The notes: generated by a model not told the origin, from the sequence alone. 64,000 bases of DNA from Auriscalpium vulgare (GCA_019915015.1 JAHBBC010000001.1:2542001-2606000), one strand, 5' to 3'; positions 10,999-20,241 are shown, counted from the first letter of the stretch. Numbers and translations are program-made.

Positions 10999-12783
10999 CT
11001 AGATGTCCATCGGCGCGAGGGCACCGCCATTGATGGGAAGCGGCACCCCCGAGCCCGGTGAACCCGCGTTCGCAGTCGCGACGTCGCCGCCACTGTTGGG
11101 AAGAGGCTCCGCGCTGACTGCGCTCGTAGTGTCGTGAGTCGTACGGGTGTCGGTCGTAGGTAGTTGAATGTTCTCGGAGGGGATAATCACCGCGGTGGGG
11201 GCGTCGACGTTCATCGGAGTGGGCCCGTTCAGGCGCTCGAGAGTGTCCAGCATCGCGTTCGGAGCCCTGGGCTTGCGCTCGGCCACCCAGGACGTCAAGA
11301 ACTTACGAGCCCACTGCCCGCAATCCTCTGCCTCGGCGATCGTCATGCCGTTCTCTGCGAAGTGTAGCGCGACGTCCAGCGTCGTAATATTGTCGACGGC
11401 CTTGGTGAAACGTTGGTAGCGGCGTACCGGCGCGATGACGGCGCCGGCGTCGGTCAGGAGCTGCTCGTACCGGCCAGGTATGGCGAGCAACTGCACCGAC
11501 GTCTGCTTGTACGCGGTGCGCTTGCGTTCCGCGGATTCTGCGCCTTTCTGCGGCCCCAGTTGCGCAGAGGCTATAAAGCCTCTGATGTCCCGCTCCTGGA
11601 ATTTGCCATCGTCGTCTCGCGATATGCCCCGCATTGGTTCCTCGCCCGCGGCGACGTGCTCCTCGAGCCACACAATCCAGTCAGGGATGGGAGCCTCGAG
11701 TCCGGGCTGCCTACGCGGCGCCGTCGTGCTGGTCGTTGCTCCGGTCGCGCCGCCGTTCGCCGGCGCGCTCGCCTTCGCGTGCTTGGGCCGTATCTCCGCC
11801 CATAGCTGAAGCGCGCGGTTATGAATGTCGGAGCGGGTGGAAGGGTTGGACGCCTGGATGCGTTCAATGAAGCCCCGGGCCCGCGTGAATGCGCCGTGGT
11901 TGGTAGGGTTCGACGCGGCGGCGAATAGCTCGTTGACTCTCTCTATAGTCGTGGGATCTTCTTGTGCAGTGCGTAAGCCTCCCCTCCCCCTCACAGGAGT
12001 GTGTCCGCGGGGCGGGGGGAGTCCTAGCGCTGCGTTGCGCTCTGCCTGAGGACCCAAGCGGACGCGCGGCGTCGTGTAGTCGAATGTAGGGTCGGAAGCC
12101 GTAGTGACGGTGCGCTCGCTTGGGGCCCACTGGCTGGCCCGGAGCCCACGCATAGCGTCGTCGGCCTCAGGCGCGTTATGCCAGGCCTTGGAGGACGTGG
12201 CTATCTCCGTCGTAGGGCCAGTCTTGCGGCGTGCTTCGCGGTGTGCGTCGTCGCCACCGAGCGCGGTCCTGAGCTTCTCATTCTCTGCGCGTAGCTCCTT
12301 ATTCTTCGCCTCGAATGCGTCCGCGCGAGCCTTGGCCTCTGTGAGCGCGTCGCAGACCTCCTCGTACTCGGTGTCGTTCGACTTCATTCGAGCTTCGAGC
12401 GCGGCGTGCTCGCCCAGTAGCTTCGCGTGCGCCGTCGGGGGAAGTTTTCCTTTCTCGTATTCTCTCGCAAAGTGCGCGGCGCGTTCGTCGATGGCTGCGG
12501 CCAGGGATGAGTCCCCCTGGAATGCGGCCTGGGCGAGGTGCTTCGTGAAGCCGTCGCACAGCGTGCAATATATCTCGTCCGTCTCGTCATGGATGATGAC
12601 TTCCATGAATTTGCGGAACTTCCACAGAGCCTGCTCTGGGGTGATTGGAATGCGGCGTCGGTCGTCGTCGTCGCTGTCGCGCCGGGTCGGCGAGGGCGAG
12701 CGATTGTCTCTGTCTTTGTCGCGGGGTGCATGTCGTTCGCGGGAAGATCCCCGGCGCCCGTCGTGCATTGTGCTGTCACCCAT
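10999..12783 (-). CDS. third ORF of the chromovirus, accessory protein of unknown function
   Basis: 594 residues starting MGDSTMHDGRRG, placed after pol and before the 3' LTR. The N-terminus is charged and disordered (Arg/Asp/Ser-rich); residues about 30-75 form an ordered block ending in DEIYCTLCDGF; a coiled coil follows (about 125-178, LEARM...ENEKLRTAL); then a basic Gly/Arg/Pro linker (PPPRGHTPVRGRGG). A C-terminal region from about 385 to 535 looks folded: PDWIVWLEEHV, ERDIRGFIAS, LLAIPGRYEQLL, DVALHFAENGMTIAEAEDC, ARKFLTSWV. It has no signal peptide, membrane helix, zinc knuckle or enzyme motif, so it is not an envelope protein. The C-terminal pattern resembles uncharacterised agaric proteins I remember, unverified. 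It could be a second structural protein, an RNA-binding factor, or a captured host gene. How it is expressed is unclear, because it needs either splicing or an internal promoter. Confidence 0.85.
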   Translation of the reverse strand: MGDSTMHDGRRGSSRERHAPRDKDRDNRSPSPTRRDSDDDDRRRIPITPEQALWKFRKFMEVIIHDETDEIYCTLCDGFTKHLAQAAFQGDSSLAAAIDERAAHFAREYEKGKLPPTAHAKLLGEHAALEARMKSNDTEYEEVCDALTEAKARADAFEAKNKELRAENEKLRTALGGDDAHREARRKTGPTTEIATSSKAWHNAPEADDAMRGLRASQWAPSERTVTTASDPTFDYTTPRVRLGPQAERNAALGLPPPRGHTPVRGRGGLRTAQEDPTTIERVNELFAAASNPTNHGAFTRARGFIERIQASNPSTRSDIHNRALQLWAEIRPKHAKASAPANGGATGATTSTTAPRRQPGLEAPIPDWIVWLEEHVAAGEEPMRGISRDDDGKFQERDIRGFIASAQLGPQKGAESAERKRTAYKQTSVQLLAIPGRYEQLLTDAGAVIAPVRRYQRFTKAVDNITTLDVALHFAENGMTIAEAEDCGQWARKFLTSWVAERKPRAPNAMLDTLERLNGPTPMNVDAPTAVIIPSENIQLPTTDTRTTHDTTSAVSAEPLPNSGGDVATANAGSPGSGVPLPINGGALAPMDI

Positions 12784-12847
12784 GTCGTAATAACTGTAGA
12801 CGCTGGCTGGGGTGCGTGTGTATTTTCGAAGTCGAACCCATCAGCCT

Positions 12848-12898
12848 AGCAGGCGCCGTGGATTCCCCCGGTTAGGGTTCAAACCCCGTCCGCCTGCT
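12848..12898. other. 51-nt hairpin with tRNA-like features between pol and the third ORF
   Basis: The 8-mer AGCAGGCG at 12848-12855 pairs perfectly with CGCCTGCT at 12891-12898. The plus strand inside carries GGTTCAAACCC, which fits a tRNA T-arm and the Pol III B box. Only 35 nt separate the stems, too short for an ordinary tRNA, and no A box or D-arm is seen. It may be a tRNA-derived remnant or an RNA structure working between the two ORFs. Confidence 0.5.
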
Positions 12899-12925
12899 GT
12901 ACAGTTAGCCGGGTAGTTCCACTCC

Positions 12926-15900
12926 TCACGTGGAGGTGCCGGGTGCTTGGCGCTCGGCACTCTTGCGCGGGAGTAGCTTCCAGTCGCTTATCCCAAGTAA
13001 ATCGAGATAATTGTCGAGTGCTTCTAGGTCCTTGCAGGAGCTGTAAGGCTCCCATGTCGTGTCCCCCAGGTTCCATCGTACCTCAAACGACAGTGAGCGG
13101 CCCGACCATCGGTGGCCGATGATCTCATCTACCAGCCACTCGACGTCATCTGGCGTGCCGAAATCATAGTCGACGTTCGTCTCTCTATGTGGAAACAGTA
13201 CGTCGTCGTTCTCTTCATGTGGTCGTAGTCTGCTGATGTGAAAGGTGTCATGTATGCGGCGTGCACGCAGCTGCGCGGGCAACGCCACAGTGTACGCCGA
13301 TGAGGCGTGGTGCGCGTTCGTCACTTCAAACGGCCCTACGAATTTGGGCAGCAGTTTGTGGGCTCTGCCTTTTGGCAGCGATAGGTGCTCTGTCGACACG
13401 TATACCTTGTCGCCTACTCGTATCTCTGGTTCGCCGCGCCGGCGACGGTTCGCTTGGTGAGTCTGGTACACTCTGCTTTCTATGATCGCATCTCGCGCTA
13501 ATTCCAGACTCAGTCGCGCGTTCTCTGCGAAGTGGTTCACCCCCGGCATCGCGTCCTTCGTCGGAATAATCCCATTGAGCAAGGTAGGCATTGCACCATA
13601 ATTCAGCTCGAACGGCGCAAAGCCGGTCGAGCGGCTCACGCTGGAATTTATCGCAAACTCGGTGAGCGGTATTTTATGTACCCAGTCCGTCTGATCAGGC
13701 TTCACCATAGCTCGCAATATCTGTCCCACGTTACGTATTGCCCGTTCTGAGGCGCCATCGGTCTGCGGGTGGAAGCTCGTGGACATGAGCAACTTTGTCC
13801 CCAGCAATTGGTGAGTCTCCTTCCAGAATTTCGACGTAAATTTCGCATCTCTGTCTGATACTATGGTCTCTGGCAGTCCATGCAGTCGCACGACGTCACG
13901 CACATACAACCATGCGAGCTCACTCGCAGTAATTGTTGTACGTATGGGCACCAAGTGTACCATTGACGTGAGTCGGCAAATGACAACCCACAGATAGTCG
14001 TGACTCTCGGACTTTGGGAAGGGCCCCACAAAGTCCATCCCTATGGATCCCCATGGTCGCGTGGGTATGGGAAGGCTATGGAGCAGTCCCTGTACTAGCT
14101 GGGTGCGTGGCTTCGTCGTCTGGCATGTCCCGCAAGACTTACAATATTTTTCCACGTCCTGCCCGACTCGAGGCCACCAGTAATACCGGCGTACGTACTC
14201 TGCGGTTTTCTGGGCGCCCAGGTGACCGAGTATTGTGTGAGCTTGGTCGATAATTCGCTCGGTGAGTCGTCGTTTCCGAGTTACTACTCCGGGTACGCTA
14301 ATCACTTTGTCCCCGGCTCGATTCGTCGTGTATATAAGTCCGTTCTCCACTGTGAACGCAGAGTGTTCTCTGGGTCGTTCAAGTACCTTGCTGAACAGCG
14401 GGTCCAGTGCGTATGCGGCTCTCACATCGTCCAGGAAGCCTTGCGACTCATCCATGCGTTGAGTTAGCGGGGGTCCGTGCTGCGCTGCATCGATGACTCG
14501 CATATCGTTAGCAGGTTGATTGACGGTATGCACACGTGCGTTCCCCGCTTCCTGTGCTAATTCCTCTGCCTCTTCGCGTCTTTCCTCCACTCCCTCAGTC
14601 AGAGGGCGCTGTCGGGGCTTGCCCAGCCGTTCTCGTCTCTCAACTTCGGTTCTCATTGCTCGGATTTCGACGAATCGGGTCCACGGTAAGTCCTCCCCGT
14701 CAGGGTCGAGTCTAGAGTCTACGTTGACGAATTCCCTTTGTGGGTGTATGTCCTCCCAGGTGTCGCTCTCGTAGTATCTGGACAAAGCGTCGGCAACCTT
14801 GTTAAGTTCCCCTTTTACATACGATATCTCGAAATCGAATCTACTCATGAATTCCATCCAGCGTGCCTGCCGGCTCGATAGTCGACGCTGCGTCTTGAAG
14901 AATTCAAGGGATTTATGGTCGGTGACGATTCGTATGCGGTTCCCTAATAATTTATCTTCCCATTTAAGCAGGGCTTCGAGTATAGCAATTGTCTCCATCT
15001 CAAATACACGGTAATTGTGCTGAGCGGTCGTAAACTTTTTCGACATGAATCCCGCTGGGCGACACGTCTGCCAAGTCGGACCCTGGCCGTACATCGCCCC
15101 GACGCCCGACGCCGATGCGTCACATATGACCCATATCGGCTCAGGGTTCTTCGCATCGATAGGTTTAAGTACTGGCGTCTTGCACGCAAGTGCTTTGATC
15201 ATCCCAAAACATCGTTCATGAAGCGGTCTCCATGTGAACTGGTTCCCATTCTTCGATATAGCCGCAAGGGGACCCGTATAAGCGGTTACGTCGGGCATAA
15301 AATGGGCCAGGTACTGCACGAGGCCCAAGAATTTTTGTACGTCGTGGTAATTTCTGGGTGTTCTCCATTCTCTGACTCGCGCCATTTTATCTGCGTCTGC
15401 GTGCAGTCCCGCATTGTCGATTACATGACCCAGGCAGTCCATCTTTTCTGAGTAAAGGTCGCATTTCTCCTTCTCAAGGTACAGTTCCGCCTCTCGGAGT
15501 TTCTGCAGGACACAACGTAGGTGCATCTCATGTTCTTCCTCCGTGTCGCTGTATATAAATATATCGTCCAGATATACATGCACGAATCTCCCGATGAAGT
15601 CACGGAATATCGCCGTTACAAGTCGCTGAAACGTGGCGGGAGCGTTACAGTCCCCCTGCTGCATTACCCAGCTAAGGTACGTCCCGTATACAGTCGCGAA
15701 TGCGGTATGTCGAACGTCCTCCGGTACAATGCGTATCTGTTCATACGCGTTTGACATATCTATTTTCGAACGGTAGTTTGCCCGAGCCACATCCATGCGA
15801 ATGTGGTCTTGGTCCGGGAACGGCGTGACGTCGCGCACTGTGTTATCGTTTCGCTCTCTGCAATCCACCACGGTGCGTAATTTCCCGGATTTCTTTGGTA

Positions 15901-16414
15901 TGCATAGCAGGGGTGCAGCCTGATCGGACGTCGTAGGTTCCCACCATCCTGCACCAGAATACACCCTGATCTTCTCCATGAGCTGTGGTTTCATAGCGTC
16001 AGGGCACCTCGGCAGCCGGTAGTGGTAAGCCTTTCCCTTGTCGATTATAGGGATGCGGTGATTAACTTCTCTCAATGGTGGTAATCGCGGGGGCACCCCC
16101 GCGAGCACGTCCTCGAACTCTCTCATCCATTTCTCTCGTCTCGCATGGCGTTCCTCCGTCGGCATGGACTCTGTCTTCTTGTTAGAGTGCGGGCGCGGCG
16201 CGTCACTGCCCCGCTCCGTCGGCGGTTCCGCGTTCCGCGTCTCTCTGTCCTCACTCGCAAGCATTACTGGACCATCAGGTGGGGCCCACTTCGTTTCTTT
16301 CATAGCCAATATGTACTCGTCCTCAACTTCCTCTATAGTCACTTGTCTTTGTCGTTTCAGCCCGCGCACAGGCTCCGCGGTATACTCCGAGGACTGCCCT
16401 TGCGGGCGGGTAAG
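12926..16414 (-). CDS. chromovirus pol: reverse transcriptase, RNase H, integrase, chromodomain
   Basis: 1162 residues following an in-frame UGA, without an ATG in the first 35 codons, so it is probably made as a Gag-Pol readthrough product. Domains in order: reverse transcriptase with VYLDDIFIYS near residue 280; RNase H with ICDASASGVGAM near 430, FEMETIAILEAL and VTDHKSLEFF; integrase zinc finger HTILGHLG...CKSCGTC (His2Cys2, about 730-770); integrase core with GMDFVGPFP, SDRDAKF near 850 and HPQTDGASE (the D,D,E triad); and a C-terminal chromodomain (about 1085-1145, DEIIGHRW...FEVRWNLGDTTWEPYSS). Chromodomains steer integration to particular chromatin marks. There is no protease; that lies upstream of the stop. 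The frame is open throughout. Confidence 0.95.
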   Translation of the reverse strand, partial: LTRPQGQSSEYTAEPVRGLKRQRQVTIEEVEDEYILAMKETKWAPPDGPVMLASEDRETRNAEPPTERGSDAPRPHSNKKTESMPTEERHARREKWMREFEDVLAGVPPRLPPLREVNHRIPIIDKGKAYHYRLPRCPDAMKPQLMEKIRVYSGAGWWEPTTSDQAAPLLCIPKKSGKLRTVVDCRERNDNTVRDVTPFPDQDHIRMDVARANYRSKIDMSNAYEQIRIVPEDVRHTAFATVYGTYLSWVMQQGDCNAPATFQRLVTAIFRDFIGRFVHVYLDDIFIYSDTEEEHEMHLRCVLQKLREAELYLEKEKCDLYSEKMDCLGHVIDNAGLHADADKMARVREWRTPRNYHDVQKFLGLVQYLAHFMPDVTAYTGPLAAISKNGNQFTWRPLHERCFGMIKALACKTPVLKPIDAKNPEPIWVICDASASGVGAMYGQGPTWQTCRPAGFMSKKFTTAQHNYRVFEMETIAILEALLKWEDKLLGNRIRIVTDHKSLEFFKTQRRLSSRQARWMEFMSRFDFEISYVKGELNKVADALSRYYESDTWEDIHPQREFVNVDSRLDPDGEDLPWTRFVEIRAMRTEVERRERLGKPRQRPLTEGVEERREEAEELAQEAGNARVHTVNQPANDMRVIDAAQHGPPLTQRMDESQGFLDDVRAAYALDPLFSKVLERPREHSAFTVENGLIYTTNRAGDKVISVPGVVTRKRRLTERIIDQAHTILGHLGAQKTAEYVRRYYWWPRVGQDVEKYCKSCGTCQTTKPRTQLVQGLLHSLPIPTRPWGSIGMDFVGPFPKSESHDYLWVVICRLTSMVHLVPIRTTITASELAWLYVRDVVRLHGLPETIVSDRDAKFTSKFWKETHQLLGTKLLMSTSFHPQTDGASERAIRNVGQILRAMVKPDQTDWVHKIPLTEFAINSSVSRSTGFAPFELNYGAMPTLLNGIIPTKDAMPGVNHFAENARLSLELARDAIIESRVYQTHQANRRRRGEPEIRVGDKVYVSTEHLSLPKGRAHKLLPKFVGPFEVTNAHHASSAYTVALPAQLRARRIHDTFHISRLRPHEENDDVLFPHRETNVDYDFGTPDDVEWLVDEIIGHRWSGRSLSFEVRWNLGDTTWEPYSSCKDLEALDNYLDLLGISDWKLLPRKSAERQAPGTST

Positions 16415-16417
16415 TCA
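16415..16417 (-). other. in-frame UGA between protease and reverse transcriptase
   Basis: On the minus strand the frame runs GAT TGA CTT with no change of frame into pol: 48 nt separate this stop from the first listed pol codon, a multiple of three. UGA followed by C is the leakiest stop context in eukaryotes. I infer programmed readthrough, but a recent nonsense mutation in a once continuous gag-pol frame would look the same. Confidence 0.7.
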
Positions 16418-19400
16418 ATCGGACGGTGTGGCGTTCTGGCCCATCGTTTCTCGCCTACGGCCGGTGCTCTTAGCCACCCGTTTCGCTTCTTCTTCAACGG
16501 TCAAGGTGGGTATACTCTGCTCCTTGACTCGTATCGTGTCGGACGCAAAGTCTAGCATTATGCCGTGCGCGCGCAGAAACGGTGTTCCCACAATCATGTT
16601 GTACCGGTCTATATTCACTACGTCCGCGTACGTTTTCTCATTGATTGGGCCGAATTGTACGTCGATCTTTGCACCAAAATTGATCTTGGTTCGGCTACCC
16701 ACACATCCGAGTTGAAGAGTGACAGGTCTTTTCAGTTCCACAAGTGGAATACGCTGTACCCTCGCAAAGTCGGGCGTAATCGACATAGTCGTGCTGCCCG
16801 AGTCGAACAACGTATATGCTTGCGTTCCATTCACGGTCACGTACGCTGCCAGGCAGTGTCGCGATCCCGAGGTAGGTCGATCTTCCACAGGGAATGGGCT
16901 CCCAGCTGACCGATATTCCTTTTCGTCGTGCATGGCCATTACTTGCTCGGTGGCAATTCCGCCTTGCGACATGTCCTCGTCGCTACCCTCGGGTCCGCTT
17001 GACCATCCGTACTCATCTCCTCGTTCAGATTCAGGGTCGGTCACTGTCTCCAAATCCGGTATTGGCCCCGATCCGTCAGTCGTCATGCTTAGAGCAGGCG
17101 ACGGACTGCGGTTAGACGCATCTCCACTGAATTCCATCGGTTCCTCAATTTCTGACGATGTATCTGACCTCGCTGATCCTGATGCAGATTCCTCATCCCG
17201 CGCACGCTCTCCCAGTCGTGTGCGCAGGTACACCAGTTCGCGAAACACTTCTGAATAGGCCACTCGGAGGCGAGTCACCTCCATCTCCGCCTCTTCCATA
17301 TACCGACGAGTCCGCTCGAAGTTCGTTTCTACGTCTGTGATATAATCTCTTAGTCTCTCGATGTTGTCCACAGAGTCGTTTTGCGCTTGGACGTATGCCA
17401 TATCACGCAGCCAATATTCGTATTGGAATCGAATATTGCGGGCCTGAAGGTAGCCTTCTTCATTTCCCTCGTGTGCTGCCTGTATGTGGCTGATGTACCT
17501 GGCGCATTCCTCGCAGTCGTGGAAATGTACTGTTCCATACTCGCGGTGCCAGCACCACAGCGGAGACGTGAGGTTGCGCGGTCCCGGTTCTCCCGCCGAT
17601 GGTAGGAACTCTTGCAGCATCGGAGGTGCCGGTAGGTCCCCGTCCAGGAATATTCTCAACCGCGCCCACATCGGTAGGTCCTCCGTTTCTTCGAGATGAT
17701 AATTATGCTCGTTATTAATATTCATTGCTCGGATGTAGATCGGCTCGCTCTCTTCCTCCTCGGAGTAATCATCGTATCCTTCGTGGTCTTCGTATTGTTC
17801 TACGACATATTCATAATCTGAGCTATCGTACTGAGATCCTCCCGCGGCTCCCGCGTCGTTGCCTGTCTGACCGTCCCTTTCCTCGTTGTAGGTAGTCTTG
17901 AGCAAGGCCGCGTCGTTTTCCTCCTCGGATCGGTCGTCAATGACTTGCCCCGCAAATAATTGCGGTCTTGGCTCGCCGTACTTAGGGCACTTGGGGTCGT
18001 TTGACTTGTGGCCCACTTGTCCGCATTTGAAGCACGTTATCTTCGACGCATCTCTGGTCGCGTTACTCCACTGGCCCGCTCTCCCATTGTCGGGTGCACG
18101 CTGAGCGACTGGTCTCTCTCGGTTACGGGGCATCTCCGCATGTACCGTATTACTCATCGTCTCGCGCGGAGGAGCGCGCTGCTCCTCACGACGGTGCGTG
18201 GTGCTGCTTGGTCGGTTCTCAATATTCCTTCTCCTCTTGACGACGCGAAATCTCTTGCCTCCCAGCTCAATGTGACCGGAGTCGTCTCTCGGAGCGGTCG
18301 CTATCGCCTTCAGTGTTCCGTCGTTAACCCGCACAACTGGAGCTACTCGTGCTGCGCGTGCTGCATGCTGCCGCTTGTATCTTTCAGCGCCCTCGTAGGC
18401 CTTGGCCTCCTCGAGGATGCTGTCGATGGACGACTTCTCCGCTGAGATGCCTTTATTCGCCATGAGATGGTTAACCATTCGAAGCGGCATCTCCTGCAGC
18501 AACTTCTGTTTGAACGCATATTTGCTCGGTCGCTCCACCATGCGGTTCACATGGCGCATTAACTCGTTGTATAGTCTCAGCGTCGTGTCGACGTACGTGG
18601 TCGTCTCGTATTTCTCGCTTGCCACCTGGATGGTAGCCTCATGTACGAATCTACGGTACATCGCACAGATCAGGTCGGAGAATTTCCACCTGCGCACCGT
18701 TCGGTTCGGGTGCGATACCTCGTCGTTGTACCACACGCGCGCATCTCCCTTCAGATTATTGCCCAGCATGGTGACGCGGTCTTGATCGCGAGTTGGTCCA
18801 CAGATTCTACCCATTTTCATGACTAGAAGCAGACTCTGTAGGAATTCCTCGAATTCTCCGACGTTATCTGCACCTTCGTATGCCGTAGTCGCATTTGGCT
18901 TAATCCCTTTGATGTCGGGTAAGTGGGACATATCCGCCCCTACTTGCTCTTCTATCATAGTGCGGTATATGCTCTGCGCGTCGTCGAACAAATCCGGCAG
19001 TGCCGAGTATTTCGAGCGCTGGGACGACGTGGTGCTCGAATGCCGTTTCTTTGGGCGCCGATCGTACTGCTCGTCTAGGTCTGGGGCACTCGCTACGGAG
19101 TTCTGCCTGTTGGCTCGAGCTATCGGTCTCTGGCTTTCTTCGGAGCTGGTCTCACTCGACGGCTCATCGTCGTCGTCGTCGTCGCCGTCTCCTCCATCTG
19201 GAGGCGGCGGTTGACGTGGGGCTCTGCCTCCTTTCTCCGACTTATTGTTTCTGTCACCTTCGGTACGTCGTGGGGGTCTTCTGTCTCCCGCATCGCTGCC
19301 CGTGTTCGACTCGTCAGGTCGATCTGATTCCGGTATGGCCGGGACGAATGAGAATCCCGATTCTCTCAGGTCCTTGTTTCTCCACGTGCGTAATATCGCT

Positions 19401-20164
19401 CGGTCCTTTGACGACATCTCCTTGATCGTCATTTTAGCTTGAGCAGCTCGAACTTCTTCAGCCGGCGCTTTCTCCATGCGGCGTTGGGCTCGTACGCGCC
19501 GTGCGTACTCCTCGTCATCCTCATCGTTTCTCTGGGGCTCGAACAGTCTCTTTCTAGCCAGCTCGATAACTTCGTCTCTGGGGGTAGCATTGCGTTCCTT
19601 TTTCGAGAGGACCATGCCCAGTTTGTCCCCGAGTTTTTCCTTAAGTGCGGAGAACTTCTCTTGCATGACGTTCATGCGCTCAGCCGCTTGCTCTGCCCGT
19701 CGTCCGGCGAATTGTCCTATGCCCCGCAGTTCTTCTATTTCGACAGCCTCTTCTTCCCACAGCTGTTCTATTTCTCCGAGCAGCCAGTCGACCTCGGCGC
19801 CATTGGCATCAGCCCTTTCGTTCTCAGTGCTCAATGTAGACTGTTCTTTCTCTGCTCCTTCAGTCTCCGGGCCCTTGTCGTCTATCGGCGACAGCGGGCT
19901 CGCATTACCACGCTCTCTGTTTCCGTTGTCACGCGTGCGCTCGGCGGCGCTGTTTTCAGTCTGGTCGCGGCGCTCGACGTCGCTTGACTCGTCTCTGGCG
20001 CTGTCCACGCGGTGTGCGTCGCTCATCGAGGGCACGGTGGCTCCGCCCGTGCGGCGCGCGTCGGTTGTCTCTCTCGTCGAGAACACGGGAGCTCCCGTGT
20101 TCTGCTCCGTCGTCGTCGTTCCAGACCGTCGCGTGAAGGCCACGGTTCTCGTTTTCGTAGCCAT
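16415..20164 (-). CDS. chromovirus Gag with C-terminal aspartic protease
   Basis: 1249 residues. I start at the ATG at 20164 (MATKTRTVAFTRR); the frame is open further into the LTR but with no ATG there. The first 400 residues are charged, low-complexity and partly coiled coil. A capsid-like helical domain follows (about 410-690, with FEEFLQSLLLVMKMGR and YNELMRHVNRM). A zinc knuckle near 706 reads CFKCGQVGHKSNDPKC, that is CX2CX4HX6C, slightly longer than the retroviral CX2CX4HX4C. A long acidic linker comes next, then a retropepsin-type protease with LFDSGSTTMSI near 1120 (catalytic Asp in DSG) and IVGTPFLRAHGI. Gag and protease therefore share one frame, and the stop falls after the protease instead of before it. 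Confidence 0.92.
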   Translation of the reverse strand: MATKTRTVAFTRRSGTTTTEQNTGAPVFSTRETTDARRTGGATVPSMSDAHRVDSARDESSDVERRDQTENSAAERTRDNGNRERGNASPLSPIDDKGPETEGAEKEQSTLSTENERADANGAEVDWLLGEIEQLWEEEAVEIEELRGIGQFAGRRAEQAAERMNVMQEKFSALKEKLGDKLGMVLSKKERNATPRDEVIELARKRLFEPQRNDEDDEEYARRVRAQRRMEKAPAEEVRAAQAKMTIKEMSSKDRAILRTWRNKDLRESGFSFVPAIPESDRPDESNTGSDAGDRRPPRRTEGDRNNKSEKGGRAPRQPPPPDGGDGDDDDDDEPSSETSSEESQRPIARANRQNSVASAPDLDEQYDRRPKKRHSSTTSSQRSKYSALPDLFDDAQSIYRTMIEEQVGADMSHLPDIKGIKPNATTAYEGADNVGEFEEFLQSLLLVMKMGRICGPTRDQDRVTMLGNNLKGDARVWYNDEVSHPNRTVRRWKFSDLICAMYRRFVHEATIQVASEKYETTTYVDTTLRLYNELMRHVNRMVERPSKYAFKQKLLQEMPLRMVNHLMANKGISAEKSSIDSILEEAKAYEGAERYKRQHAARAARVAPVVRVNDGTLKAIATAPRDDSGHIELGGKRFRVVKRRRNIENRPSSTTHRREEQRAPPRETMSNTVHAEMPRNRERPVAQRAPDNGRAGQWSNATRDASKITCFKCGQVGHKSNDPKCPKYGEPRPQLFAGQVIDDRSEEENDAALLKTTYNEERDGQTGNDAGAAGGSQYDSSDYEYVVEQYEDHEGYDDYSEEEESEPIYIRAMNINNEHNYHLEETEDLPMWARLRIFLDGDLPAPPMLQEFLPSAGEPGPRNLTSPLWCWHREYGTVHFHDCEECARYISHIQAAHEGNEEGYLQARNIRFQYEYWLRDMAYVQAQNDSVDNIERLRDYITDVETNFERTRRYMEEAEMEVTRLRVAYSEVFRELVYLRTRLGERARDEESASGSARSDTSSEIEEPMEFSGDASNRSPSPALSMTTDGSGPIPDLETVTDPESERGDEYGWSSGPEGSDEDMSQGGIATEQVMAMHDEKEYRSAGSPFPVEDRPTSGSRHCLAAYVTVNGTQAYTLFDSGSTTMSITPDFARVQRIPLVELKRPVTLQLGCVGSRTKINFGAKIDVQFGPINEKTYADVVNIDRYNMIVGTPFLRAHGIMLDFASDTIRVKEQSIPTLTVEEEAKRVAKSTGRRRETMGQNATPSD

Positions 20165-20221
20165 TGGAATGTGTAGTGTAGTGGTTGTGAAAGTAGTATA
20201 GATCCTAGTGAATTCTGTGGT

Positions 20222-20241
20222 CCACTGGAGGTGTAAAAAAG
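20222..20241 (-). other. expected primer-binding-site position, no canonical tRNA site
   Basis: Directly downstream of the 5' LTR the minus strand reads C, six T, then ACACCTCCAGTGG. The expected TGG start of a tRNA-complementary site is missing next to the LTR; the first TGG lies 18-20 nt in. Reverse transcription may use an offset tRNA, a half-tRNA or a self-primer. Confidence 0.5.

Noticed and set aside
12848..12898. A tRNA gene on the plus strand
   Set aside because: T-arm and acceptor-like stem are present, but the total length is only 51 nt, with no D-arm, anticodon arm or A box.
16145..20201. Long plus-strand frames opposite Gag and pol (for example 16164-16715, 19476-20201)
   Set aside because: They mirror the coding bias of the minus-strand genes and carry no motifs of their own.
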